Made by a program: the position numbers and the translations under genes | The notes under the pieces: generated by a model | What the model was told of the DNA's origin: nothing | Seen by the model: the letters and a program-made list of their open reading frames with translations, nothing else | The model's database searches: none | Shown: positions 1-10,857 of the stretch, one piece after another | Numbering within the stretch: the first letter of the stretch is position 1 | Layout: the number at the start of each line of letters is the position of its first letter | DNA from: Harmothoe impar | Lineage: Eukaryota; Annelida; Polychaeta; Phyllodocida; Polynoidae | NCBI GenBank assembly: GCA_947462335.1 | Contig: OX381704.1 | Coordinates: forward strand, 23,762,442 to 23,826,441 | Reading direction: 5' to 3' | Length of the DNA: 64,000 nucleotides

Positions 1-248
1 ACAAATGAACTAGGTTTGTGTAATTCAAAATCAAAATTTTTAATTCATTTCTATTGTTCAAAAAAAGTGCCACTCCCTTGGTCAACAAAAATGGGAAATC
101 TCACGACTTTGATCAACTCTTTGCAAGAAATTACCATAATTTGATACAGAAATTCCTTAGAAAAAAATCATGAAATTCCTGTGAAAGGAAGGAACCATCT
201 GTGACGATAGTTAATATTTTCATGCATCTACGGTAGTTGGTAAGGTAC
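1..248. other. AT-rich stretch, probably intron of NitFhit
   Basis: No coding segment is seen on either strand. A histidine-triad exon was looked for here on the minus strand and not found, so the end of the gene should be beyond the window. Confidence 0.5.
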
Positions 249-3200
249 CCATATGCTCTGGCCTGCCTCCGGGCCGTCCTGCATGCCCAGTGTCCGTGAG
301 GTACAGTGGTGGTGTTTCTCCACCAGCCTGGATACGGTCTGTACGGTAAGGCTCAGGTCGGCCACCTCTGCAGCCGTCAGGTCGTCATAACGCGCCGCCG
401 CACGCACAGGGGACACGAGCACATCTACTTTGTCAAGGTTTCATGTACTGCATCACAGACTACCAGTGGTCACTATATTATATAACAAGGCCCGGACAGG
501 GGACACGATCACATCTACTGTGTTAAGCCCCCCCCCCCCCCCCACCACACACACACAATAGGGCAGAATTTGCCAAATTGCCCCCCCGCAAGAGGTTTCA
601 CATTCCCCGGTCGATCGCTGTAATTTATTAGTAATTTCATTTTTCAAAAATGGGTTGCCCCCCCGCACACGCACACCTCGCCTCCCTGATAGGCCCAAAG
701 TCTTCCCTGTGTATAGTGAGGTAACTTTTCATCTATACCAAGTAGCAGTAACTGCTACCAGTGCATTTAAGAGGATACGTCCAGGTATGACGGGTTTCCT
801 GTTGACGAAGGCATATGACAAGGCTGTCCTGTAGAAAACACAGGAGGAGGGGATGGTCACCTGACCAAACTGGTACTCGCTGACGCTGTCAATTGTCGCT
901 GTAAATATAGGATATCTTATTAGCAGAAACTGGTTACATGTGTAGACACAGATATTGCATAAAATGTATATGAAGTACAGAAATGAACGCAGTATAAATC
1001 TCAAAGAAATGGTCCACAAATCTATATGGGTACATGTTCAGAACTTTGCATTGGTCAGATGTTTCTCTGAAAGTTAGCCAAGTAGGCAGTGGTATTCTAC
1101 ATGCCAGATATAAGCAATGTTGGTCTGGATTTTGTGCATTATTATCTCATGGGTTTCTCTTTGTGATATATGGAAAAGTTCTAAAAAGAAGAAAATACTT
1201 GCGCACATCTTTTAGCAAGAAATGAATAGGACAACAAATATTTCTAAACAGAAACACATTTTCCCCAGAAAAAGTAACCCATAGACCATCTTTTGCTTGT
1301 AACATTCTTTCTCCCAAATACGTGTACGATTAAAGGAAATTAACAATCCCATCAGTGGCAGTGAATCTAAGTCCACTCACGTGTCGTCCTTGCAAGTGTG
1401 GGCCCGTAGAGGTCGTGACGTCGGTGTGACTCCACCGGCATCTCCTGACGCCGCGTGTGGAGAGCCCCAAGGTCAATCTCCACCACCTGCACCCCAATCT
1501 CCTCCCCCAGGTCGGCAAGCACCACGCCCCACGGGTCCACCACCTGTCAAACGGCAATAATAGCAGTTTAAATTCCCATATTTAACTTTAATTAAAATCT
1601 ATCATATTCAGTAGCTTAGGAATTAACATATCATTGGGGATTGAGTGCGGGCATCTGGTATCCCACATTCATAGTCATACAAGTAGACTCACTGTACCCA
1701 AGTATCAAAGCAACCCTCCGGTATGCTAATTCGATTGAATATACAATGAATTAAGAACTGTCAGGGTTCCCACTATTTTCTCAGTTTTAACTGACTTCTA
1801 ACTGACAAATGACAGGTGGGAACCCTGAACTGTTCAATATGAATGTACAATAGTATTAGTACTGACCATGGCATGTCCGTAGGAGGCCCGTTTGGGGTGG
1901 TGCTGCCCCACCTGGGCTGCCGCTATCACATAACACTGGTTCTCGATGGCACGAGCTCTTAACAAAACCTGGACATGAGACAACATCGGAAGCGAAATGC
2001 ATTTAGAAAAATAGCATCTAATATGTTATCAATCGCACCACATATCACCGGAGCGTCTAATTGTTTATCAGTCGTATTCCAATAGACTAGTTCAAACTTT
2101 AATGGTAAGCACAATATCATAATACATCTATGATAATATTTCCAACTTCACATTTCATTGAGAAGCAAACATTGAGATACTGGTAGTTCAGCATGACAGA
2201 GCTCTGAGCTGCTCAGTTCAAGAGCTGCTCAGCATTAACTCACCTCCCAGTGTGCCCTGCCGGTGGGCACGGTGAAGGCTGACGGAAAGGTGAGGATCTC
2301 GGCACCCTGCTGCCTCAAGGCAAGAGACAGCTCTGGGAACCGCATGTCATAACACTAGAGGTTAAGGAAGCTAGTCCAAACAGGTGCATTTCAAATACTA
2401 GTACACAACATAATCTGGCTGAGGCAAAACCAGAGGTGAAAGTCCTTTTAATAAAAGGTTTAACTTTTTCGTGGACTTCAATGATCTTTCAAGTTTCAAA
2501 GACCTATAAGTACCCACAGAGAACCACTACAAACTCAGGGGCCTTTATCCGACTTTTTCATTTTCTTTTGTAATAATTGGTCACTTTAATCACTACAAAT
2601 CAGTTTTGATTTTTAGAAGAAAATGGAGTGTATGATTGGTGAAGGATACGATGGCGAGGCCTACATTGCCTGCGGGTGTGTGTATGGGGGGCCCTATGTG
2701 AGTCCCGGGGCGCGTGAAGTCCGTCTCCTGCAGCCTGACCTTACCCGGGATGTCCACGTTAAAGAGGTGCGTCTTACTGTACCGTCCAACGACCTCACCC
2801 GCCGCACTCAGCAGCACGTGCGTGTTGGACATGCGACGGTCACTGTCGTCACTCGACTGGTGTCATTATAGAAAGAGAAATACATCTCAACATTGTGCTG
2901 GAAAAACGTAAGACTCTAGTCTCGTTTTGATCTATAATCCAAAATGCATATAGTAGTTTGTATTTACAGATGCATTGAATAAGTAGAGTGTGGAACTACA
3001 TTATCTGTCATACAATAGATAGCAATAATTATTTGCTATTGAATATCTGGATGGTGTTTCTCCACAAATTTGCAGACGTCTGCAAATTTGCGGACGTCCG
3101 CAAATATATTTATGGAGCTCCGCAAATTATGTATTTTTGGTACTTAAGCATACAAATACGGACCTCTGCATATATTTGCGGACATCCGTATATATTTGCG

Positions 3201-3674
3201 GACATCCATATATATTTGCGGAGCTCCGCAAATTTGTGGAGAAACGGGACCCTGTACGTACTTGCACAATTATCAATCATGATGATAAGCATGAGCTTAG
3301 AAGTGATAAGAAGTGAGATATAAGGTGACTATTATACTATCTATTTTACATAGGGCATTTTAATCCAAAGGGCATTTTATTACCTTAACATGGAGACCAC
3401 CAAGGGAGATCCAGACCCCCAGGCGGGCCGCCATATCTTTGTACCTTTGGAGGATGTCTCCGTCAATAGGCTCAGCCGCGGTCATTGTATAGTCTCGGCT
3501 GTCTCCGATGTAATCACAGGCCTCTGGGAGGAACACCACCTTGGCTCCCTCCTTTGATGCCTTCTCAATCAGACCCTTGGCCTGTGAAAAGGCTGCTTCC
3601 TTATCTGGGGTGCAAGTCATCTGAACGATTCCCACTTTACAGTTTGGGGCCACAGTAGTCTCAGTCGAATCCAT
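249..3674 (-). CDS. NitFhit: NitFhit fusion: nitrilase-like amidase joined to Fhit hydrolase (3' part off window)
   Basis: Seven exons on the minus strand, in gene order: 3674-3384, 2856-2650, 2354-2244, 1968-1867, 1543-1381, 898-779 and 424-about 249. All joins keep frame. The first five exons encode a NIT1-type carbon-nitrogen hydrolase (deaminated glutathione amidase in vertebrates). Its triad is visible as E51 in FLPEACDY, K125 in YSKTHLF and C167 in CYDMRFPE. After DLYG a short linker leads into a Fhit domain ([41 protein letters not shown]), a diadenosine polyphosphate hydrolase of the HIT family. The HxHxH catalytic triad should follow GQS and is missing, so it must lie left of base 1 or in an exon I cannot see. 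The last donor (about 249) is weak and uncertain. The start at 3674 is the first ATG in frame with the domain; an upstream leader exon is possible. The gene is divergent from the EXOG-like gene. Confidence 0.88.
493..524 (-). pseudogene. Relic copy of the start of Fhit exon 7
   Basis: On the minus strand this repeats the acceptor and first bases of the exon at 424, about 95 bp upstream. It still reads VIVSPVRA after a TAG acceptor, against VLVSPVRA in the real exon, and then runs into unrelated sequence. It looks like a small local duplication, not a used exon. Confidence 0.6.
528..558. repeat. Poly-C run and CA-rich tract
   Basis: A long run of C followed by CACACA repeats in intron 6 of the NitFhit gene. 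It is a simple-sequence tract and likely length-variable. Confidence 0.85.
3056..3245. mobile_element. 190-bp palindromic MITE-like element in NitFhit intron 1
   Basis: Both ends carry the same inverted sequence GTTTCTCCACAAATTTGC. The inside is a chain of smaller palindromes built on TTTGCGGACGTCCGCAAA, GGAGCTCC and related 6-bp centres. There is no coding potential. No clear target-site duplication is seen. Confidence 0.7.
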
Positions 3675-4788
3675 TGCACTATTTGGGATGATACAGAGCA
3701 ATAAATTAAATTTCTTTTCTTTTAAGATGTTGAATCTATCATCGCAGTGTTTACTAATATCGGGTTGGGACAGCAGTAAATTAAATCATTGATGTATGCA
3801 TCACACCCAACATATTGAGCAACGTAATGTCTTTTGTCTATTTAATATTGTGCCAGGCAATGTTAATGTTTTTCAAATGAACTGTACTCAAAAATAGACT
3901 ATAGGCCTACTTGGTGGGATTGCTGATAGGCCTTGACATAAATGTTTACCTTTGATTCTGAGACCCAGAGACAGTCGTTGTAAAAGCTGCAGTTGTGAAG
4001 CACGATTTGTTGATTGATGGCACACCCGACGAGGACTTACACAAAAAGTTCTGGGTGAAATGATTACTTCTAGATCTATATAAAATAAACCTTGTCAGCT
4101 TTGAAAGCATGTCACTGTCAGTGATAAAAACGATACTCCGTCAGAGCTTTGGCAGGAATAGTTCCAACAGGGATAGATTCATCAGCAGTAGATCTACACA
4201 AGTGGGTGTTTTTTTTTGGGTGGAGTGAGTGAGTGGTTTCTTCTGGATGTAACACGGGCGATAATAGGTGATATTGCACTTAAATCGATAAATTCCCAAT
4301 ATGCCCACACCAACCTGACATTCGCTTCTCCTACAACTCTAACGTCTTCAAATGTGTTCTGATTTGTATACTTTAGTAGTGTCAGAATCGTCTAAATTGT
4401 GTTATTCTGATGTTTTAGTTTTCCAAACTTATCCCAAGAGCTCCTCAACAGGTTCTCTCATTGCTCGATAGATGGCGCAAACGACACTAATATTCATTCT
4501 GAGGCAAAGGTGGACTGAGTGTTTCCTCTCTGTTCTAAATATGTAGCCCATACGCAACTCTTCTCACGTATTCATGGTCTTGGCTTCATCAAAAAAGAAA
4601 ACTGATTATAGATATCAACAGGTATCCAAAGATGGCTGTATCCGTGCCGAGAGATTTTATTCTAATGACTTACATGGCGCCAGCGATCGGTATAGAATCC
4701 GTCACTAATCCCTGGTGGCAGGTGGCAGCAGCAGCTGAGCAGGTGCGTGAAACAAAAATATTAGGGAGTTCATAATTTAGAGGCAAAT
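3675..4788. other. Intergenic region between divergent NitFhit and EXOG-like genes
   Basis: About 1.1 kb between two start codons that point away from each other. It should hold both promoters and the 5' UTRs. I see no TATA box at a convincing place and no ORF worth calling. Confidence 0.6.
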
Positions 4789-5844
4789 ATGAATCGTCTA
4801 TTGTTCGGTGGTGCTTTCTTTGCCGGCAGTTTGTGGGGTACAGGTATATACTTTCTCCTGTCAAAGAAAGGGCACGATAAAGTCAACCAAGACGCCCCAG
4901 TCGGCCCCAGTAAAGATGACTTGAAGACACAACATCAGATTTTGAAGTATGGGGCGCCAACCAGATCACCAGATATCAGTTTCTACAAAGGACATTTGCT
5001 GTCATATGACCAGGAAAAGAAGATACCTCGCTGGGTGGCAGAAGATATCACAGCCTTCAAAGTAAAGGGTCTTGCAAATCGCAAACACAGTAAATTCCAC
5101 CCAGACCTTGCAATTCCTGAACAATTCAGAGCTCACAATTCAGACTTTTCAAGAAGTGGGTGGTCTAGGGGGCACATGGCCCCAGCTGGGAATTACAAGT
5201 ATGATCAAGTTGCTATGGATGAAACCTTCTTGTTATCCAACATCCTCCCCCAGGACATCAACAACAATGGGGGCTTCTGGAACAGATTTGAAATGTATTG
5301 TCGAGATTTGACCAACACCTATGGACATGTCCGAGTGATCTCTGGCCCTGTGATGCTGCCAAATGTACAAGAGGATGGGAAACAGTTTGTGAAGTATCAA
5401 CTTGTTGGGAAGAACCAACTAGCTGTACCAACTCATCTCTACAAGGTGATTGTGGCAGAAGATGATGGGACGAAGATCCCCCCTCTTCTTGGGGCATTTA
5501 TTGTGCCCAATGAGCCAATAGATTACAGCCACAAGCTCACTGAATACCAGGTACCCCTGGAGGAACTGGAGAAGAAGGCTGGACTAATCTTTGTTCCCAA
5601 TTTAGACCGTACAACTGCTAGTGATCTATGTACAGTCGATGGGTGCAAGCTCATGGAAAGGGACAAGTTTGAACTGTATTTTATAGGCAGGAGAATGCAG
5701 AGTGCAAAAACAGTTGAACACCTTGAAAAGGTATGGGGTGAGATTGAACGGAAACGCCTTCAACCTGATGATTATGCTAAAGAACTTTATGCAAAGAAAA
5801 AGTCTGAACTTCAGGAGAAGAGTGATGAACTCAATTCTAAGTAG
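4789..5844 (+). CDS. EXOG: EXOG-like mitochondrial endo/exonuclease, intronless
   Basis: A single open frame of 351 residues, close to the usual length of animal EXOG (about 370). Residues 5-25 form a hydrophobic N-terminal segment, as in EXOG, which anchors the protein at the mitochondrial inner membrane. The DNA/RNA non-specific nuclease (beta-beta-alpha metal) domain follows. Its active-site motif SRGHMAPAGN is at 126-135 with general-base H129, and the metal-binding asparagine region NILPQDINNN is at 151-160. SRGH instead of DRGH separates EXOG from EndoG. The C-terminal helical part (about 300-351) is rich in lysine and glutamate. The family trims DNA ends and processes primers in mitochondria. 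The absence of any intron is unusual next to heavily split neighbours. The ATG is the first in frame and sits directly before the hydrophobic leader. Confidence 0.92.
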   Translation: MNRLLFGGAFFAGSLWGTGIYFLLSKKGHDKVNQDAPVGPSKDDLKTQHQILKYGAPTRSPDISFYKGHLLSYDQEKKIPRWVAEDITAFKVKGLANRKHSKFHPDLAIPEQFRAHNSDFSRSGWSRGHMAPAGNYKYDQVAMDETFLLSNILPQDINNNGGFWNRFEMYCRDLTNTYGHVRVISGPVMLPNVQEDGKQFVKYQLVGKNQLAVPTHLYKVIVAEDDGTKIPPLLGAFIVPNEPIDYSHKLTEYQVPLEELEKKAGLIFVPNLDRTTASDLCTVDGCKLMERDKFELYFIGRRMQSAKTVEHLEKVWGEIERKRLQPDDYAKELYAKKKSELQEKSDELNSK

Positions 5845-7030
5845 ACTGGATATCGGTGTAACTGCTGCATATGTGTGTGAAGAGTTGGACAAATGTTTGA
5901 TGCTTTAAAAGAACACTTTTGGTCACAACACTAGCTGGTCTTTAAAAAGATACATATCTAGTCTCTATGGGCTTAACCTCGGATGGATATTAGTAAAACT
6001 ATTGCACATACATATAAAGTGTTGGAGAGTTTTGAACTTGAAAATTGTTTTCAGACTGAGAGAGCTGATTTTGGATACCGGTACATTTTTTTCTATTATG
6101 CTACCATATCTTTGATGTATAGCTTACACGATACCATACATCTGGTGTTTCAAAGGCAAAATAGCTGATACTTTTTTTGTAGGACTGAACTTGGTCGTCT
6201 CTTTCTCTTCTGACGGGGACAAGTATTACGCTGGTGATCCACTGCTGCGACGTTTGCTCCTTTTTTTTTCTGTAGCTTAACACTCCTACGACTAAACAAG
6301 GACAGAACATTCCAGCAGTGGATCTCCAGCTGCAACTGCCTGCGACAATGCCGTCGCGAGGGACTTGCGTGCGTGTCATGACTACACTTGCAGAAATCTA
6401 AAATTTTAATTTTAGCGCGTGTAATCACAAGTGTCTGTGCTGCGACTACATTAACAGCAAACTTGTGGCGGTGGACATTCCAGTATAATACCGGTATTAC
6501 GTTTATTAGCGGCACGTGTTAAAGTTCAAATTCATCATTAGCGTTCACTAAACTACTTTCAGAACAGAGCAACCTTTACTTTTTGAAAATAATTATTGCA
6601 ATTTAACGGCAAGTGCATGATCTTGTGATTTTCAAAACCTGGCAAAATGTCAGAATAGCTTCCAGAGGGATCTTGTTTTGGGCAGACATGGGTTCAGGGG
6701 GGATTACAGGTACAAAGAACCTGATATTTTTTTGTATTGCATATTAACCCCCGAATCAATCTATATTTGATAAAGACCTTTTTATTGAAATAAAACGATT
6801 TAACTCCTCTTTGTGTCGAGAACCTCTATTTTATTAAAACAAATACATAAAAAATGAATATATTCGGGTATCATGTGTTATTTAGGGTTACAGCCTAAAA
6901 TATATAATGTTCCAAAACAGTTATTCAATGTACGCCCTGGCAGTATTTTTAAATCGACTTTTGCTTCACAGAAGCCGGAAAATTATGTGCTGAAGAAAGT
7001 GCATAGAGCCTGCATAGATTTGAGTGAATT
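5845..7030. other. Intergenic region between convergent EXOG-like and FBXL12-like genes
   Basis: No gene recognised. AATAAA occurs on the plus strand at 6789-6794 and on the minus strand at 6781-6786, so the two convergent transcripts could end close together or overlap here. This is only a motif match. Confidence 0.5.
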
Positions 7031-10000
7031 CTACTTTTTATCAAAGATGTAGCGGTCATCTAACGTAGTGATATCACTCTCAGTCATTTGCGTCTTTGTC
7101 AGGTTAACACGTTTTAACGTCTTCATGTTCAATAGAGAACCTAGGCATGCCTTGGTGATCCCACTACAACTGCTGAGGTTAAGGTGCTCTAGGTTGGTGA
7201 GACAAGCAGAGATAATGCTCACACCGTCATCAGTGACCCTCTGACACTGAGATAGGTCCAGGGCGGTGAGCCTCCCCAGCCCCTTCCCTATATACTGTAG
7301 TGCTAAGTCGGTACACTGACTCTCCGACACTTCCAGTACCTCCAACTCTGGCTGGCTATCCGCTATCGCCTTAAAACCCTTCTCCGTTATCCGGTACGAC
7401 CCGTTCAATCGCAGACTCTGCAGCTTTGTCCCGCTAACAATATCCTTGATATCTGAGTCTGTTGTCTTGGAGCTTTTGGTGAGGTCCATGTGTGTGAGTT
7501 TGGGGAAGACCCCAGTAGTGGCCATATGCTTGAACCACCCGTTGGGAATGAGGGAGTGAGTGATGTGGATCTCCTTGAGCTGCTCAGGGAGGCGCTCGAG
7601 CGACACGGAGGTGAGGTTGGAGCAGGTGATGTCGATGATGGCCATGTTGGGGCACCGCTCCTGCAGATCACGCAACATGGCGTCCGACAAACTGTTCTTG
7701 TTCCAACTTGCTCCATCTGGGATGAAGAAATATTAAATGAAAGTGTATAGTTAGCTTCAACCTCTGAACATGTATACAATAGCATGCATATTTTCTGAGA
7801 TGCTCTAGAACAATAATAACTTTATAAAAGAACAAGAGATATTTTACTTCAAAACTATAGTGGGATTAGATATGGAAGATAGAACTTACAGTGAAACCCT
7901 GGCTTCTTAATGAGACGAATTTATTTTTCATTATGGGGAGGGGGGCGTCGTAAAGGTGGTTTATACATTAAACTATAAATGAAGACAATTGTAAAAAAGA
8001 AGCATACCCCAGTATCAAGATTAATATTCCCCTGAAGTAGGTTAGGGGGTCGTCCTAAAGGTGGGGTCTTGCAGTAAGTTTTTAAACCAAAATCTGAAAC
8101 GCGAAAAAAACACCACTTACTGGGGTCCATGTAGCCCCTGAGTCTGAGTGAGAGCAGGACGTCAGAGAAGTGTGTCCGCACCACCTTCCACGTCCGCTGC
8201 AGGTTGAGTTTGTACGGTTGCAGGTTCACATGGCGCCACAAACTGTTATCGCGAGCAACTCGCCGCCACGCTCGGCACACCCTGGTTAACAGAATCAGTG
8301 GTATATATGTGTTTCAGAGTAATGATACAACGGTACTGAGTTTACCAGTATGTATAACCAAAGGGCTGTAAACTAAAGCAGGCTTATTAGACTAAAACAA
8401 AGGATTTTAATTGGGTAATTGATTGTTGTACAACCAAACATACCGTAAAACCCCGGCTTTAAGACGACCCCGGCTTTAAGACGACCCCCCAACTTTAGAA
8501 AAAAATCCGTCTTGTGCAAAAAAAATATGACATTTTGGAAAACCCCACCTTTAAGACGACCCCCGACTTTTGGGGTCCTGTCCAACCCCCAGACCCCCTG
8601 CAGGTCACCAAAATCGCAAGTTTTTAATCATTTATCCGTGAATTTTATAGAACAATACATGTTACTTTTTAAGATCAGTGAAGGAAAGTTAATAAATGAT
8701 ATAAGGTCGTTCATATTTTCTTCACAATTTTTCATGCTTTTTTTCACATTGACATTTTCCAAAACCCCGCCTTTAAGACGACCCCCCAACTTAGGGAAAA
8801 AATCCGTCTTGTGCAAAAAATAAACAGCAAATAAAATCCGTCTTAAAGCCGGGGTTTTACGGTAATTGACTATCATGTTATCTATGTCAGGTACTTGGAG
8901 GCTAAACTATCAGTATACCGGTAGTGACAAATGGAAAATTGATACCAAATCGTTATCAGATCACTGAGTTAGACCCCGGGTTAGACCTCTTCCGCCACCA
9001 CGTTAATATCAGACCCCTTGACCTTGTTATCTGCTTTCTATATCATTGTAGGGCTATGTACAGGCTACCAGTATCCTTATCTCACATATCAGTGACCATC
9101 ACTACTTGACTTATTTGGTATTGGATCTGGATCTATGAGTGGACATACATAGGGCACACAGGTAAAGCATAATCTAATTTCCCATTTAAATACACTGTAC
9201 ATTAATTATTAATTTCATAACCATCAACACAGTGGCACCTGTGCTACTAATTGAGCTTTCAACCTCGGCGTCCGCGGCATAGCCACACAGCTACTGTGCT
9301 ACCAGATACCACATTTAGATCTGTACTTATACTAATAGGCTGAGGCTATAGGCACATATTAGATTGTAGTATCAATGCTTCCAGGGGTAGGGTAACATGT
9401 TTCCTATCTTCCAGGATCCTTCAAGACAGATCTACCGGTAGCCAATATGATATTGACTGACAACTATATTCCTCTAGATTGAATGTAGATGTTGAACTTA
9501 ATGCTGAAATATAACATATTTAATCAAAGTAGAATATTCATATTGATTACAAAGATATTTAGCCTTACTTATATCTTAAGTAGAGAGGGGCGGGGCTTTA
9601 AATTGTAGGCCTACAGTCAGTACCCAAGCGCAGGTGTGGGTAGGTGTGGGGGGCAGCAGACCAAGCCAAGGCTTTAAATAGATATAAGCTGAAGGCTTGA
9701 GGCATGGATCAAACATTCAGGAATTCAATTAATTAATCAATTCATGGTGTATTTTCTAGTCTATCATTGAAATTATGCGAAGTACTCTAACTTCTAATAT
9801 TTACCAAACACAGAATTTGGATAGTGAGACCTTAATATTTACATAGCCAGCACTTGTCAACTAGTGCTATCTGGGTGACTTATTTCAGTGTGTCAATAGC
9901 AATGGCCACCCAGTGGGCCCCATAGATATCTATCCTTACCGTCCTATCGTGCAGAGGTCCCTTGTAGGCAAGTATCTAAAGATTTCAAGAAGCAAATTCT

Positions 10001-10058
10001 CTGGAATTGAAGTAATTGCTGGTGTTGACTGGAGTGGATTTGCATCTAGATCCGCCAT
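7031..10058 (-). CDS. FBXL12: FBXL12-like F-box and leucine-rich-repeat protein
   Basis: Three coding exons on the minus strand: 10058-9940, 8281-8121 and 7716-7031, giving 321 residues (human FBXL12 has 326). The donors are GTAAGG and GTAAGT and both acceptors are CAG. Exon 1 starts MADLDANP and holds the first half of the F-box (IPENLLLEIFRYLPTRDL, residues 18-35). Exon 2 completes it (VCRAWRRVARDNSLWRHV) and continues with the SLRLRGYM segment typical of FBXL12. Exon 3 holds leucine-rich repeats (LKEIHITHS, LTHMDLTKS, LQSLRLNGS, LTALDLSQC, LEHLNLSSC, LKRVNLTKT) up to a TAG stop. F-box proteins bind SKP1 in SCF ubiquitin ligases, and the LRRs select the substrate. The gene is head-to-head with the first FAAH-like gene, 800 bp apart. 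The exact FBXL12 orthology is inferred from exon 2 and the length. Confidence 0.85.
7888..8095. repeat. Degraded copy of the CCGGCTTTAAGACGACC repeat
   Basis: Intron 2 of the FBXL12-like gene starts with a worn copy of the element seen whole at 8441-8864. ACAGTGAAACCCTGGCTTC opens it, and AGGGGGTCGTCCTAAAGG lies in the opposite sense near its end. Confidence 0.55.
8441..8864. mobile_element. Non-autonomous DNA element with CCGTAAAACCCCGGCTTTAA ends
   Basis: A 424-bp element in FBXL12-like intron 1. The outermost 25 or so bases at 8443 and 8862 are inverted copies of each other, flanked by TA on both sides (8441-8442 and 8863-8864). The inside has further direct copies of the CTTTAAGACGACCCC block. 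TA flanks and TIRs fit a Tc1/mariner-type or similar MITE. There is no ORF. Confidence 0.75.
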
Positions 10059-10857
10059 TTTGCTACAAACTACTGGTGCTGCCATCTATTGAATAGCAAT
10101 AAAATAGATAGGCGGCGCCACCGCCCAATGTTATCCGGTCGTTCCCGCCTCGAGATCCTTGACCTTAGCTAAAGCACTTTCACTTTTTTTCAGGCTTCAG
10201 TTTCAGGGCTTGGTGGATATAACACATGAGGGAAGGGGTCTGTAATACAAGAAAAGAACCACTGTTGAGAGGGAGGGGCATACATTAAAAGTTTCGACAC
10301 TTGGACAGCTAGGGGTTTAAACTGAATAAAGTTACTCCTCCCCTTTGTTTTTGCCATGTAGGTGGGTGCTGCTTTCCTTTTTGACCCACCAGCTTTCAGG
10401 AGCCTCCGAGGTGTACCTCACAGGATACTGGTACATACAACACATACACAGTACCCACGGGAGTCACTTGTGATTGCTACGATTTTTTGTCACTGCCTTC
10501 TGCTTACCGGTATTCTGCCCATCTAAAGAATCTCTATGGTCAATCCCATCAACAACCATCCATTTTACTGTAGGGGGAGACCTGGGGAAGGGGCGGGGAA
10601 GACTTTTTTTTAGATAATTTCTAGTTTATATTATCTATAATAAATTTTGGGCTATAACCCTAAATCAAGACGCCCCAGGCCCTCTGTCTCACTGTACCCC
10701 AGTGTCCCCTATTATATTTAGTCATAGGTGGCCTGACGGATGCAAAGAGGATTTAGACTTGACTGGCCATCTTCTTGTATAACCTGAATTCTCCATCTCT
10801 ACATCTCATATCCCTAGGAGAAGCTCCCTCTAGCCCCCTGAGTGTTGTATAGTAAAG
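10059..10857. promoter_or_regulatory. Head-to-head intergenic region, FBXL12-like and FAAH-like 1
   Basis: About 800 bp between two divergent start codons, so it must carry both promoters. No clear TATA box. The first 80 bases after the FBXL12-like start are GC-rich. Assignment as regulatory is by position only. Confidence 0.45.

Noticed and set aside
2623..2911. Plus-strand ORFs over NitFhit exon 2
   Set aside because: Antisense shadows; the minus strand gives [20 protein letters not shown] of the nitrilase family.
4121..4190. Possible leader exon for NitFhit (MNLSLLELFLPKL on the minus strand)
   Set aside because: Short frame ending in a stop; no donor that would join it in frame to the exon at 3674.
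7490..7750. Plus-strand ORF in the F-box gene
   Set aside because: Antisense shadow of the LRR exon.
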